This document shows positions 50,240 to 60,232 of a stretch of 64,000 nucleotides of DNA, piece after piece (position 1 is the stretch's first letter; every line of letters starts with the position of its first letter). The translations under genes and the position numbers were made by a program. The notes beneath the pieces are model-generated. The model saw only the letters and a list, made by a program, of their open reading frames with translations. It searched no databases and was not told the DNA's origin. This DNA comes from Lepas anatifera (lineage: Eukaryota; Arthropoda; Thecostraca; Lepadidae). The DNA is taken from the NCBI GenBank assembly GCA_034440635.1, contig JAOTON010000773.1:1423501-1487500 (forward strand). Direction: 5' to 3'.

Positions 50240-50290
50240 TTAACGCTGTATAACCTTGGCAGTCGGTGCGTCGTTAAACCCCAATTACCA
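50240..50290 (+). repeat. Solo LINE-type 3' terminal hairpin
   Basis: TTAACGC (50240-50246) faces GCGTCGTTAA (50268-50277) around TGTATAACC-TTGGCA-GTCGGT, followed by ACCCCAATTACC. This has the same loop and following CCCCAAT as the LINE terminus at 62268-62328. The stem is imperfect because three bases are missing on the left arm. It is probably a relic of a 5'-truncated LINE or a SINE. Confidence 0.55.
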
Positions 50291-52401
50291 TCCCGGTGCT
50301 ATTTCGAGACTTCTCTCTCGTCCCACGTTTGCGCTTGGATCATGGAATTTAATATCGGGACGTCAGGGCTTCTGCGGCGGTGGTGACCCGTGCCCCACGT
50401 CAGGCGGAATCGCCGGCGGCGTTTCCGCAATTAGACACCCCGCTGGTCCGAGAATGGCGCCGCAGGGGCCGCCGCGAGCGTGACCTCTGACGTCGACAGT
50501 GGAGGAAACTAGCTGAGGCGTCGGGGGGGGGGGCGCCACCGCCCGCCACCGACGGAAGGGAAGCCTTCGCGAAAGTCCTTGGTTTCAAGCGGCTGTGAGT
50601 AGGTGTTGACCTGACCTCGTGACATGGTTTTGTTGGATATGTTTGTGGAGGTGTTCGATAATTATTGTTGGAGCTAGTTTATTTGCTGGTGTCTTTTCAT
50701 TTCATTTTACGTTGTACAATCGAATTGAAGCACAGCTACGTTTTCGTCGTTTAGTCATTCTAATCGTTTTATTTGAATAGCTGTTTAGCCTTAACTACAG
50801 AACGTGTCGAATCATGACATGATTGTGGATGAAGAGAAAATATCCCGTGTCGTTTGCGCCATACGCCTTGGTTTTACCAAAGTCGAAGCGGGCGCCCAAG
50901 TACACGCTAATCTCAATTGGCCTTTTACCGCTCGGGGCCAAACATCCTGTCATGATAAATGTATTTAATCCAGCGGAGATATTACGTGATGTTTCCATTT
51001 GGCCACGATATGGTGGCCTCTCACCAAGACGCGATCATTTGTTTCGTCTAAGATTTATGGGCAGATTATCGTCTGTGTGCCGTCGAAACGCCGATGTTTT
51101 CATTATCGCGGTGTCGTGCGGTGACGATCTACTCGTGATGCTTGCCCTTGATTGCTTGTGTTCCCCAGGTCGCACGTATGTGGGGGGGGAGCGATATTGG
51201 CCCTGGCCCTCCAAAGTGGCCGGTGTTCTTTATATAGTTTTCTGGAATGTCTTGTTTTGAGGAATACAACCGTTCGTCGTCTGCCGCTCACCCCAAAATC
51301 AGAATCTGAGACCGCCACTGCTTGTGTGCGTCCGCAGCAGACAGGAAGAAGGGCTGGTCATGGGGGTGTTGTAGATTTACTTAAGAGTTTCTTCCCCTTT
51401 TATAAGGCCTGACAACACGAAAATAAGTCTCGACTCCAGTCGGGGCTCAAGACTTTTGGTGGCGTGAATGCCAAAATAGTCAGGTAATTCTTGGATTTAG
51501 GGAGCTGACATTCTCCGAGGATGATCGATACTGGAGAAGAAACAATGACCTTGTTCCGCCACATAGGACCGGACTGCGGGAGTAGTACCAGCAGTGCAGG
51601 GTTGACTGATAACACCCAACCGAACCAATGGCGAGAAACTGTCGAAAATAACTTCCATAACCGGAAATTATGGCGAAAATAACCATTTCATGTTAGAAAA
51701 GAGAAATCCAGTTGATTAGCGTTTGTGAACGTTTTCGGAAGGAATATTGCCTGCGGTGTGTGTTGGAGTCAGCACCGAGTCAACTCTGACTCTGTGTTTC
51801 GTTTTGGTAATTTGACTCATCAGATAATACATCAAGCTCTTAATCCTGGATTGCACATTCTCTGCAGGCTGGGGACGTTTCCCTCACTTCCTTCTTCCTC
51901 CTTCTCGAGGGCCAGTGTGCTGTTCCTTCGATCTCGTCACTGGCAGATTCTAAACCTGCGAGTCAGGACAGAGACCAGTTTCCCTTCTAGCTGAGTCTGT
52001 CAAGATTTAAAGCAAAAGTTAGACCTGCCTTGCTCGTGGGTTGAGACTCATCTGCTTTGCACTTGGTGACTTTGGTTTGGAATTTGATGACTATCTACAT
52101 TGTTTTCTAGCTTATGCAGGGTTCGTTTGGATGGATTTGGTCGCGAGCACGTCTCCCAAACCCAAGAGCAGATTTTGTCCCGCGAGGAGAAGGCCCACGC
52201 CGTGCTGTGCATGTGAAACAGGCACCTGACCTTTGGAGGGACGCCTGGCAGTATGGTGTAGCCTTGGGAAACAATCTCCGTACGGTGTATCTCTAGGTCG
52301 TGCGCAGCCCCGCGTGAAGACCGTTGACCTCAGCGGGGATGCGGTCGGGACTGTCCGTGCAAGACCATTACATTGTGGAGGATTGGCCGGCGCGTTGTCG
52401 G

Positions 52402-52534
52402 CAGTGGCGGATCCAGGTGCTGAGATTCGGTAGGTGTGACGCGGAACTGAACTCTCTCAGAGTCAGCGCTGCGGTGGACTTCGGTGAACTTTCTGTGCTA
52501 TTCCCCCCACATTGCGGTCCTGGATACGCCCCTG
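52402..52534 (+). mobile_element. Possible hAT-like MITE
   Basis: It runs from CAGTGGCGGATCCAGG to CCTGGATACGCCCCTG, inverted ends that fit the group. No target duplication was found. Confidence 0.5.
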
Positions 52535-53718
52535 GAGGCATGCAGGGTCGTAGCGGCGGTAATCAGACGATACGAGCGTGTGAGAGGCCCCGGTGTACGC
52601 GCGGGTCGTGGTGGAGGCTTCTGCTGCGGGGTGGTGGCAGGTGGCAGGCAGAGAAGCTGCTGCTGCCGCTGCTTAGCAGGTTGTTCAGCTGCTGCCGCGT
52701 CTGCCGCAGCAGCGGCGATACCTCAATGATACCGTCCTTAAAATGTGTCGTACTCGTTTGCTGATACATTTGGGATTGCTGATGGCTGTAGGGGATCGGA
52801 GCAAAGCTAGGAATATTTTTACTTGGTGGAAATATAGGCGATGTTTTTTTCCGGAGTAGGCACATTTCCTTAGTTGTTTCCATTTAGTTTCCATTCGGCC
52901 CTGTGGTCGAATGGCTTGACGTCTTTTCTCAGGGTGCATCGTTAACCTATTGCTTGAAATAAGAATAATCCATTTCTATCAAAGCTCATCCACAAGATAT
53001 TTGTTTCCATACTGAGTAAACAGGCTTAAATTTCGCTGACATTGGGTAGCTGTATTCGCCGAACAGTCTCCCAGAATAGTTTGTGCGGTGTCACGCAGGC
53101 CCCGCGATGCGTGTGACGTGTGTACGTACCGCGCCGGCCGTGTTGTGGTTACATGGGTGGTTTACGCAGAACTGGCGTGTGAGGGCGAGCAGAACAGGCT
53201 CTGTTTGTCTCCAGCACATGTGTTGTGTGTGTTTTTCGGAGAGGGTGAGCCACGACACCACAGAGCGGGCTTATTCTCGCTGACCCTTGACCTGTCTGTG
53301 ATGTGCAGCATCTTAGTCAGGGGTCTAACAGTGCTTGTGCTTCAGGAGCGATCGCACTCTTTTATAGTCGTTTCTTCATCTCGGTATATGGGAACAAGGG
53401 AAAGAAATAAAGTTTGTGGTGTTGATACGTTTCCGAATTTCAATCAATCGCAATTTAAGTGGATGACCCGCGCCTATGAAGACTCGGATTAGGGTAAATG
53501 ATTAAGTGCAGTGTGGAACCTTTATGAGGTCTGAACTGAGCTATCCGCCCCTATTCAAACCAATGATGAAAAGATGATCCACATTTTGTGTTGTATTGTA
53601 TACCGTCTATTCTCCGTTGCATCTCATCTGTTTGCATTCCCCTTTTGTCTGATTAAGTGAACGACAAGAGAGCGAAATGACCCGACCCGACCTGACCTCG
53701 CCCCTTTCTCTGTTGCAG

Positions 53719-53996
53719 TGGGTGGTATGAACCGGCCTCAAAAGCCGGCTGTCATCCGAAAGGTGGCGCCACCCCAGGTCCCGGAGCTCAGCACCAACCG
53801 GCACAGCGGCGGCAGCTTCAGCAGCGGCTACGGCAGCTTCGGCCAGCCCGACAGTCGCAGCAGCTGCGGCGACGACCCCCTGCTGCCCCCGCCCTCCCCG
53901 CTGGACCTGCCACCCAGTCCAGGACACGGTCAGTGGCGGCTGGAAGAGGTTGGGCGGTTGGCGGGGAGGGAGGTGCAGTCGCTTCTCAGCCACTAA
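53719..53996 (+). CDS. Last coding exon of the unrecognised host gene
   Basis: The exon follows CTCGCCCCTTTCTCTGTTGCAG and opens with two bases that complete the codon left by the exon at 15839-16558. It encodes about 92 residues: a short Pro/Val/Lys-rich start, then a Gly/Ser-rich stretch (SGGSFSSGYGSFG), a Pro-rich stretch (LLPPPSPLDLPPSP), and a short helical-looking C-terminus ending in QSLLSH, with stop TAA at 53994-53996. Its GC-rich codon use resembles the first exon and differs from the flanks. No canonical AATAAA follows closely; ATTAAA at 54580-54585 is a possible poly(A) signal. The function is unknown. Confidence 0.7.
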
Positions 53997-55051
53997 CGGC
54001 GACAGTAGTAGCATCAGCGCATATTGTGGGCGTGTTGTTTAAGTAATTAAGTAAAACAATGCTCTCGTTCACCGTATGAATTGGGTTGTCGCGACAGTGA
54101 GCGTTCGGCCTGTAGTTGAGCTGGAGCCCCCCATCCCCCTCCTTCCCCCGCTCTTTGGTTTGGTTTTGCTTGCCCAGCCTCCTTCACGAAATGATTGTCT
54201 CAATCCCAGGCTGTACTGTCCACTGGACAGTGTGGGGCCAGTTTCACGGCATCGTTACCTATCGCCGTACTCTCAGTGTGCTGATGGAAACAGTCACATT
54301 TTAAATATCAATCTGGATGCGTCCATATACTTCAGAGCGTGCAAAAACAGTTGACAATGAAAACGATTGGCGCCGATATTTTAAGCGGCCAGCGAACGGT
54401 AACCCTGACCGGAGTTCTTGTTTGTGCTCCATCGTCCGCTCTAGCACCTCCAGCGCTCTACCGGTTTTTACCAGCACCATTATAAAAACCTCGAACATAC
54501 TTATAAATCATCCCTGTTGAAGTTGTCTCCTCATGCATCTTTAAGTGACCCTAACCTGTCAACACTCATTAGGTATCTAATTAAAGACTACAGGGAGACG
54601 GAGCCCATTAACCAAATGGCGTACCAGCTGCTTAACTGTGGCGTTGTTTAAAGTCGGAACATATTGCATCCACATGGCCCACTCATTAAATCAGCTGTAA
54701 CACCAGTTTGTCCAGGGTCATTAGCGTAGACCTCCGTCGCACGGACGTTATTCACAGTCGTCCGTGTCACGTGATGTGTGACCTTTGACCCCGAACCGTC
54801 GCCTCGGGGTCAGTCAACTCGACCGGATGAAGCAAACCTGGTCGAGTACAAGTCCTCAACGTTAAGACAGTTTTTCCTTACGGGGAAATATTGCGAGCAA
54901 ACAGGATAGTCAAAGAGCAATCGAAGCGTTCGAATTGTGGGAAAGCCGTTACACCGTCTGCTGTTTCATCACCCTCTTTCGATTCGATTCGATTCTAAGG
55001 TGCTACTGCGTGCTGCATTGTTGCATTACGCCTCAGGCGTTTCTGGTCGGC
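53997..55051. other. 3' flank of host gene, no further gene
   Basis: This holds the probable 3' UTR and flank of the host gene, including ATTAAA at 54580 and a small GATTC repeat near 54977-54994. No other coding signal was seen. Confidence 0.55.
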
Positions 55052-55065
55052 ATCCCTAACGCGTC
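55052..55065 (+). repeat. 14-bp target-site duplication, left copy
   Basis: ATCCCTAACGCGTC is identical to 62326-62339 and marks the 5' boundary of the LINE. Confidence 0.9.
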
Positions 55066-55534
55066 CCCGCAGGGGGACCGATTTCCATCTGCTGGACTCG
55101 TCTGCTCCTGCTGACTTGTCCGGCACATGGATAATTGGGTACGGGATGTGACGACACCCGCGACCCCAGTTGGCAGGATGGGTTTCGCCCCCCGCCTTCG
55201 GGTAAGGGGCCAAATCGAAACTGCCATCCTCATCCTTTCTGAGCCTTCCTTATTTCAAATCCTAACAAATCTTCGTTCCTTGATTCCTACCGTCCTAAAC
55301 TCCCTGTCTATCCAGCTTTTTCCTGTCTCCCCGGTCGTGCCGTGGCTGGCTGTGGTCTGATCTTTCCAGCACCTTTCCAGCGACGTGTTTTCTGGTTACC
55401 TGTGTTCTCTTGTTTAGTTAGTTTTATTTAGTTTCTGTCTGCTCCTTTATTTGATTTTCGTTGCCGATGCTCAGTTTGCACTAGCAGCCTCATCTCTGAG
55501 GTGCTGCTGCCGTTTTAAGGGTGTAGAGCGCCCA

Positions 55535-55741
55535 CATAGGCCGGAATCCTTGCTTTCAGTGTTTCGGCCTATGCCCCGACGACTGGTAGATAGGATCCTG
55601 GGGGGCTGAGGCTCCCCTTGCTCGGAGCCTATTGCAGCGGGTGCCAACACGCCCCCTTTGGCCTTGATGTCATGATCGGAACGGGGGTGGGCCGCCTGAG
55701 GCCTCCGCGGGCGGCCTAGCTACGCCAGCAACGCCTGGCGT
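55535..55741 (+). promoter_or_regulatory. Four stem-loops in LINE 5' UTR
   Basis: Four perfect inverted repeats lie one after another: CATAGGCCG/CGGCCTATG (55535-55543 and 55565-55573), AGGCTCC/GGAGCCT (55609-55615 and 55624-55630), GGCCGCC/GGCGGCC (55690-55696 and 55710-55716) and ACGCCAG/CTGGCGT (55722-55728 and 55735-55741). They end about 160 bases before the ORF1 start. A structured leader could serve cap-independent translation or packaging; that role is inference. Confidence 0.6.
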
Positions 55742-55898
55742 CCCCTGTCCAGCGGACCCGCGTTTACTCTGGGCTGAGGGAGGAAGGGGGGGAGGCGATG
55801 CCTGACCAGGTCCGGATGTGAGCTGGCTCTGCTGGATCTGCTACGGCATCGTCGCCCCTCCTACAGTCATCACGTTCCATCATTTTGGGAACCATAGG

Positions 55899-57605
55899 AT
55901 GGCGGAGACTTACACATCATACATGGAAAACCTTAAACATACCGAAACAAATAACACCAACAACATACAGCAGGAATCCCGAACCGACAACAATGTTACG
56001 AGTCCTGGCGTGATATTTAGAGGCAAAGACATGTCATTGGCAAAATTAACTCCTTTCCAGCGCAAACATGCGGTTGAGGCTTGGGGTCGAGCGAAAACAT
56101 GCCAGCAGAGGAGAGACGGCTCGATTGTTGTCGAATATGAGAGTGTGGACGCTGCTAGCCGTGCATTATCGTGCTCCGATCTTACGTTCTGGGCCAGAGA
56201 GGGAGACAGCAAGGTCAGGCGTGAAGTTGCAGTTGAGGTACAGCCATTCAGATTCCAACCGAGATCTGAAGGTATTATTACGTGCCGTGAGCTGCATGGC
56301 CTAAGCGAGAAGGAAATTATGGATGGGTTAGAGGATGAGGGCGTGACAAAAGTGCACAGATTGGGAAACACAGACTCATTGGTTTTGACCTTTAGTTCAG
56401 AGAAAGTCCCAGACCGCATCTTTGTTGGGTACACTTCGGTCCCCGTCCGAATTTTTGTACCTGACCCTCTCAGATGCTTTCGCTGTCATCGTTTCGGCCA
56501 TGGGGCTAGGTCTTGTCGGGCTGATGCGCGATGTGGCAAATGTGGCGAGAAAGAACACGATGGCGAGTGTAAGACACCAGAAAGGTGCGTGAACTGCAAG
56601 GGGAATCACGCGGCATGGAACCGAAAGTGTAACGTATACCAGAAAGAGAAACAAATAGCTTCAATCAAAGTAAAGAACGGCGTGCCTTTCCCTGAAGCAA
56701 AGAGGTTATACGAGGCAAATCACCCCACTGTATCTTACAGGGACAAGGCAGCCTCCTCCTCCATCTCACGATCACAAACGTCTCCAATCGGTGTAGGCTT
56801 GAGTCAGATCACCCTAGGCACTAAGGTCAGAGACCTGCTCGACATGACTGTTGGTGATCTCTTGCGAATTTTACTGCAGTTGCTGCCTTCTGCCGAGCGA
56901 GCAGACCCACCTTCTGAGCACCAACCGACCGCTCCATCACCGCCGTGTGAGCCACAGAGTGTCTCGATCCCCGCATCGAAATATCCTGCTGTGGGTGCAC
57001 AGGAATCCGCAACGCCCGTCCCACCGGCAGCTCCAGAGGTCCGTCCGAGGCCTCCTGTGGCGCCTGAGCACCCCGGCGTTGGCCAGGGTGATACTGGGCC
57101 TGCCAGTGACGGGGAGCAGCCATGGATAGAGGTGGGAAAGGGAGGCAAACCGAAACATCCTAGAGGTACTCCGCCAAAACCCAATTGTTCAGCTCCATCT
57201 ATCGACCCACCACTTCCCCTCAGATCCGAAGATAGCACTCAGGCGACTCGATACAAGCGCGTCGAGGCACCAAAAACCAAAATGGGACCGCCCCCTCTCC
57301 CTCCTCCTCCTCGACAGGCACCTCGATCACCACAAGGACCGGCCCCCACTGCTCGTCCGCGCCCTCAGTTTAACCAGACGGAACCTCCTGTTGAAACTCC
57401 GGTGGGAACCAGACCCGAGAAACGTGGCCTCTCCGATACCCCCTCTCCGAGTGGGCTAGAGAGCCCTCGGAGAAGACAGAGGCTGCAGGCCGAGTCAAAA
57501 GGCAGCAGATCCCGATCGTTGGGACCCAGCCCAACACTAACACTAGCTCCTGATCGTAGGAGTTCTGGTGGCGGTGCCCCCCCCAGCTGGACATCGCGCG
57601 ACTGA
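55899..57605 (+). CDS. LINE ORF1, gag-like zinc-knuckle protein
   Basis: The frame is open from 55818, but the first ATG is at 55899 (CATAGG-ATG-G), giving 568 residues. An RRM-like/pre-C2HC region is followed by three zinc knuckles, numbered from that ATG: CX2CX4HX4C at about residues 193-206, CX2CX4HX3C at 212-224 and CX2CX3HX6C at 230-244. The C-terminal half is Pro-rich and basic. Proteins of this type bind element RNA and act as chaperones in the ribonucleoprotein. The frame is intact and stops at 57603, 17 nt before the ORF2 frame opens. Confidence 0.9.
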   Translation: MAETYTSYMENLKHTETNNTNNIQQESRTDNNVTSPGVIFRGKDMSLAKLTPFQRKHAVEAWGRAKTCQQRRDGSIVVEYESVDAASRALSCSDLTFWAREGDSKVRREVAVEVQPFRFQPRSEGIITCRELHGLSEKEIMDGLEDEGVTKVHRLGNTDSLVLTFSSEKVPDRIFVGYTSVPVRIFVPDPLRCFRCHRFGHGARSCRADARCGKCGEKEHDGECKTPERCVNCKGNHAAWNRKCNVYQKEKQIASIKVKNGVPFPEAKRLYEANHPTVSYRDKAASSSISRSQTSPIGVGLSQITLGTKVRDLLDMTVGDLLRILLQLLPSAERADPPSEHQPTAPSPPCEPQSVSIPASKYPAVGAQESATPVPPAAPEVRPRPPVAPEHPGVGQGDTGPASDGEQPWIEVGKGGKPKHPRGTPPKPNCSAPSIDPPLPLRSEDSTQATRYKRVEAPKTKMGPPPLPPPPRQAPRSPQGPAPTARPRPQFNQTEPPVETPVGTRPEKRGLSDTPSPSGLESPRRRQRLQAESKGSRSRSLGPSPTLTLAPDRRSSGGGAPPSWTSRD

Positions 57606-57622
57606 CTATTTTTAGTTAATAA

Positions 57623-60232
57623 CAACTTTTTACAATCCATCCCCAGATAAACACAATTTTACAATGGAACTGCCGTGGGATTCGGACCAATATCACTGAT
57701 CTCCAGAGCGTCATTAGGGCTAAACACCCCTTAGTAGTAGCTCTTCAAGAGACAAAGCTGGCACCAGGTATTCCATTTTCACTGCAAGGGTTCCAGATTT
57801 TTCGTAAAGATATGCAGCGTGATCCCGTAGCCCACGGTGGGGTTCTTTTGGCAGTGAGCCACATGGTGCCAGCAAAAGAGTTAATACTAACTTCAGCTGT
57901 GCAAGCTGTTGGAGCGCGTGTAAACCTATTTCGTAGGGAAATAACTATATGTTCCATATACCTGCCCCCTGGCCGAGACGTGCCCTTGTCACAACTGGAA
58001 ACACTTATGTCTGAACTCCCACCGCCAGTCCTCCTACTGGGGGATTTTAATGCGCACCACACTGTTTGGGGATGCGATATTGCAAACACTCGAGGGCACC
58101 ACCTTGAGCGCTTTATTACTCAACAATCACTGTGTGTTCTTAACACTGGGACGGCAACACATTTTACACTCCCATCTGGTCGTGAATCGGCTTTAGACTT
58201 AAGCTTGTGCAGTCCACAGTTGAGTAGCCTCTTTGATTGGTCTGTGGGCGGCGACCCAATGGGAAGCGATCATTTTCCTATCTTTCTAGCTTGTGAAAAC
58301 GCGGCATTACTCGGAAGAAGGCCTCAACGATGGAACTTCCGGAAGGCAGATATGCCAAAATTTCGGTCTTTGCTGGAGAGCTCCTTTGAGAGCATCTCAA
58401 GTGCGGAGGTGCTCACAATTGAACAGTTTTCTACACTTCTCTTAAATGCGGCCCACGCGTCCATTCCCAGAACGTCTGGCAAACCGCGCCGCCCCCCGGT
58501 ACCTTGGTGGACAGACGAGTGCCGTGATGCGATCCGTTCACGCCGGAGGGCTTACAGGCGTTTCAAGAGCAACTCCACACAATCCCGCTTAATTGAGTTA
58601 AGGCGAGCGCGAGCGATTTGCAGACGAACCATCCGTCTAGCAAAGAGAAAGTCGTGGCGTGACTTTGTTGGGAGGCTGAACAGAACAACTCCACTCACAC
58701 AGGTATTCTCCCAAATCAGACGCATAGAAGGGAGGTCTGTTTCAACCCCTCTTCCAGTGCTAAACATTGGAGGCAGAGAAATTTCTGACACAGATGAGGT
58801 AGCGAACGCTCTTGGAAATGGTTTCGCTGAGCGCTGCAAGTCCAGAAGAGAGGATTCACAGTTCATGCGGCTTAAAGTCCTGTCGGAACAAAGACCAGTT
58901 GACTTCAAGACAACGGTTAATCTCTCGTATAACTCGCCTTTTTCCCTAATAGAACTCATGTCAGGGATAGGGAACCTACGCAGCGTAGCGGAGGGGCCTG
59001 ACTTAATCCATAACGATATGTTGAAATGTCTTCCTCAGTGCGCGCTGGACGCCCTGTTGACATCATTCAACTCCTTGTGGGAAAGTGGTGAATTTCCTAC
59101 CGAATGGCGAAACGCCATCATAGTGCCGCTTTTGAAACCGGGTAAAGAAGGATCTGACCCGGCTCATTTTCGTCCCATCTCTCTGACATCCTGTCTGTGC
59201 AAGCTATTTGAAAAGATGGTCAACGTTCGGTTTACGTGGTTTTTAGAAAGTCGTGGCATTTTAAACAATGACCAGTGTGGCTTTCGCAAAGGTCGAAGTA
59301 CCTCTGATCATCTTGTCTCCTTGGACACCTCTATTCGCTGCGCTTTCAAGGAAAGACGTCATGTCGGTGCTGTATTCTTTGACGTAGTTTCGGCCTATGA
59401 CACTGTGTGGCGACACGGCGTTATTTTAAAGGCCTTTCAGTATGGGATTCGCGGCCAGATGGGATTTTTCATTAATAACTTCTTGACTGAGCGAACATTT
59501 AGGGTTAGAGTTGGTGGCACATATTCTAATTTGTTCTTCCAGGAGGACGGCATCCCTCAGGGGAGCGTCCTCAGTATTGGGCTCTTCGCTTTAGCTATCA
59601 ATGATGCTACTGCCGCTATACCTCCGACGATAAAGTGCTCTCTGTTCGTGGATGATATTGGGATCTGGACAACGGCGTCTGGTTCGTCCTCACTTTCTCG
59701 CCAGCTTCAGCTCGCTGTAAATAGCTTGGATCGATGGTCTTCTCAAAACGGTCTACGCTTCTCAACTTCTAAAACAGTAGGCGTTCATTTTTGCCGCAAG
59801 CGTCGTTTGTGCCCAGAACCGAACATAACATTGAAAGGTAGTCCTATTCCATTCCAGACATCAGCTAAGTTCCTGGGTATCATATTCGACAAACGTTTAA
59901 CGTATCACGCTCACTTACAGAACCTGCGAGATAGGTGTTTCAAGTCCTTGAACTGTCTTAAATGCGTTTCTCGGACATCATATGGGGCTGATCGTAAGAC
60001 ATTACTCATCCTCTACAGAGCTCTTATTAGGTCCAAGATGGACTACGCCTGCTTTGTTTATGATTCAGCAAACGAACCCGTAAAGCGTTGCCTCAACACG
60101 ATCCACCATAGTGCTATTCGAATTTGTACAGGTGCGTTCCGCACCACTCCGATATCTAGTCTGCTCGTGGAAGCGAATGAACCGCCGTTAGACATGCGGC
60201 GCCGATCTTCTTGGGCAGAGATATGTATATAA
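57623..60232 (+). CDS. LINE ORF2 part 1: endonuclease and reverse transcriptase
   Basis: The frame opens after TAA at 57620-57622. The endonuclease starts almost at once (ILQWNCRGI, then LQETKL with the catalytic Glu, LLLGDFNAHH, and GSDHFPI with the Ser-Asp-His motif). The first ATG, at 57812, lies inside the endonuclease domain, so translation probably does not start at an AUG in this frame. The reverse transcriptase follows (RPISLTS, QCGFRKGRST, FFDVVSAYDTVW, GIPQGSVLS and the FVDD active site), then the thumb region. The frame ends early at 60230 because of a frameshift; RNase H continues in another frame. It nicks target DNA and primes cDNA synthesis there. Confidence 0.9.
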   Translation, partial: QLFTIHPQINTILQWNCRGIRTNITDLQSVIRAKHPLVVALQETKLAPGIPFSLQGFQIFRKDMQRDPVAHGGVLLAVSHMVPAKELILTSAVQAVGARVNLFRREITICSIYLPPGRDVPLSQLETLMSELPPPVLLLGDFNAHHTVWGCDIANTRGHHLERFITQQSLCVLNTGTATHFTLPSGRESALDLSLCSPQLSSLFDWSVGGDPMGSDHFPIFLACENAALLGRRPQRWNFRKADMPKFRSLLESSFESISSAEVLTIEQFSTLLLNAAHASIPRTSGKPRRPPVPWWTDECRDAIRSRRRAYRRFKSNSTQSRLIELRRARAICRRTIRLAKRKSWRDFVGRLNRTTPLTQVFSQIRRIEGRSVSTPLPVLNIGGREISDTDEVANALGNGFAERCKSRREDSQFMRLKVLSEQRPVDFKTTVNLSYNSPFSLIELMSGIGNLRSVAEGPDLIHNDMLKCLPQCALDALLTSFNSLWESGEFPTEWRNAIIVPLLKPGKEGSDPAHFRPISLTSCLCKLFEKMVNVRFTWFLESRGILNNDQCGFRKGRSTSDHLVSLDTSIRCAFKERRHVGAVFFDVVSAYDTVWRHGVILKAFQYGIRGQMGFFINNFLTERTFRVRVGGTYSNLFFQEDGIPQGSVLSIGLFALAINDATAAIPPTIKCSLFVDDIGIWTTASGSSSLSRQLQLAVNSLDRWSSQNGLRFSTSKTVGVHFCRKRRLCPEPNITLKGSPIPFQTSAKFLGIIFDKRLTYHAHLQNLRDRCFKSLNCLKCVSRTSYGADRKTLLILYRALIRSKMDYACFVYDSANEPVKRCLNTIHHSAIRICTGAFRTTPISSLLVEANEPPLDMRRRSSWAEICI

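Larger units (their letters stand above)
16559..53718 (+). other. 37.2-kb phase-1 intron of the host gene
   Basis: The intron begins GTAAGT at 16559 and ends with a pyrimidine-rich tract and TTGCAG at 53718. The upstream exon leaves one base and the downstream exon supplies two, making a valine codon. I found no internal exon that could be supported, but short exons could be missed. The intron carries hAT-like elements, several tandem arrays, a solo LINE 3' hairpin and CpG-rich patches (for example 37780-38290). Stretches between the listed repeats show no coding signal that I recognise. Confidence 0.7.
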
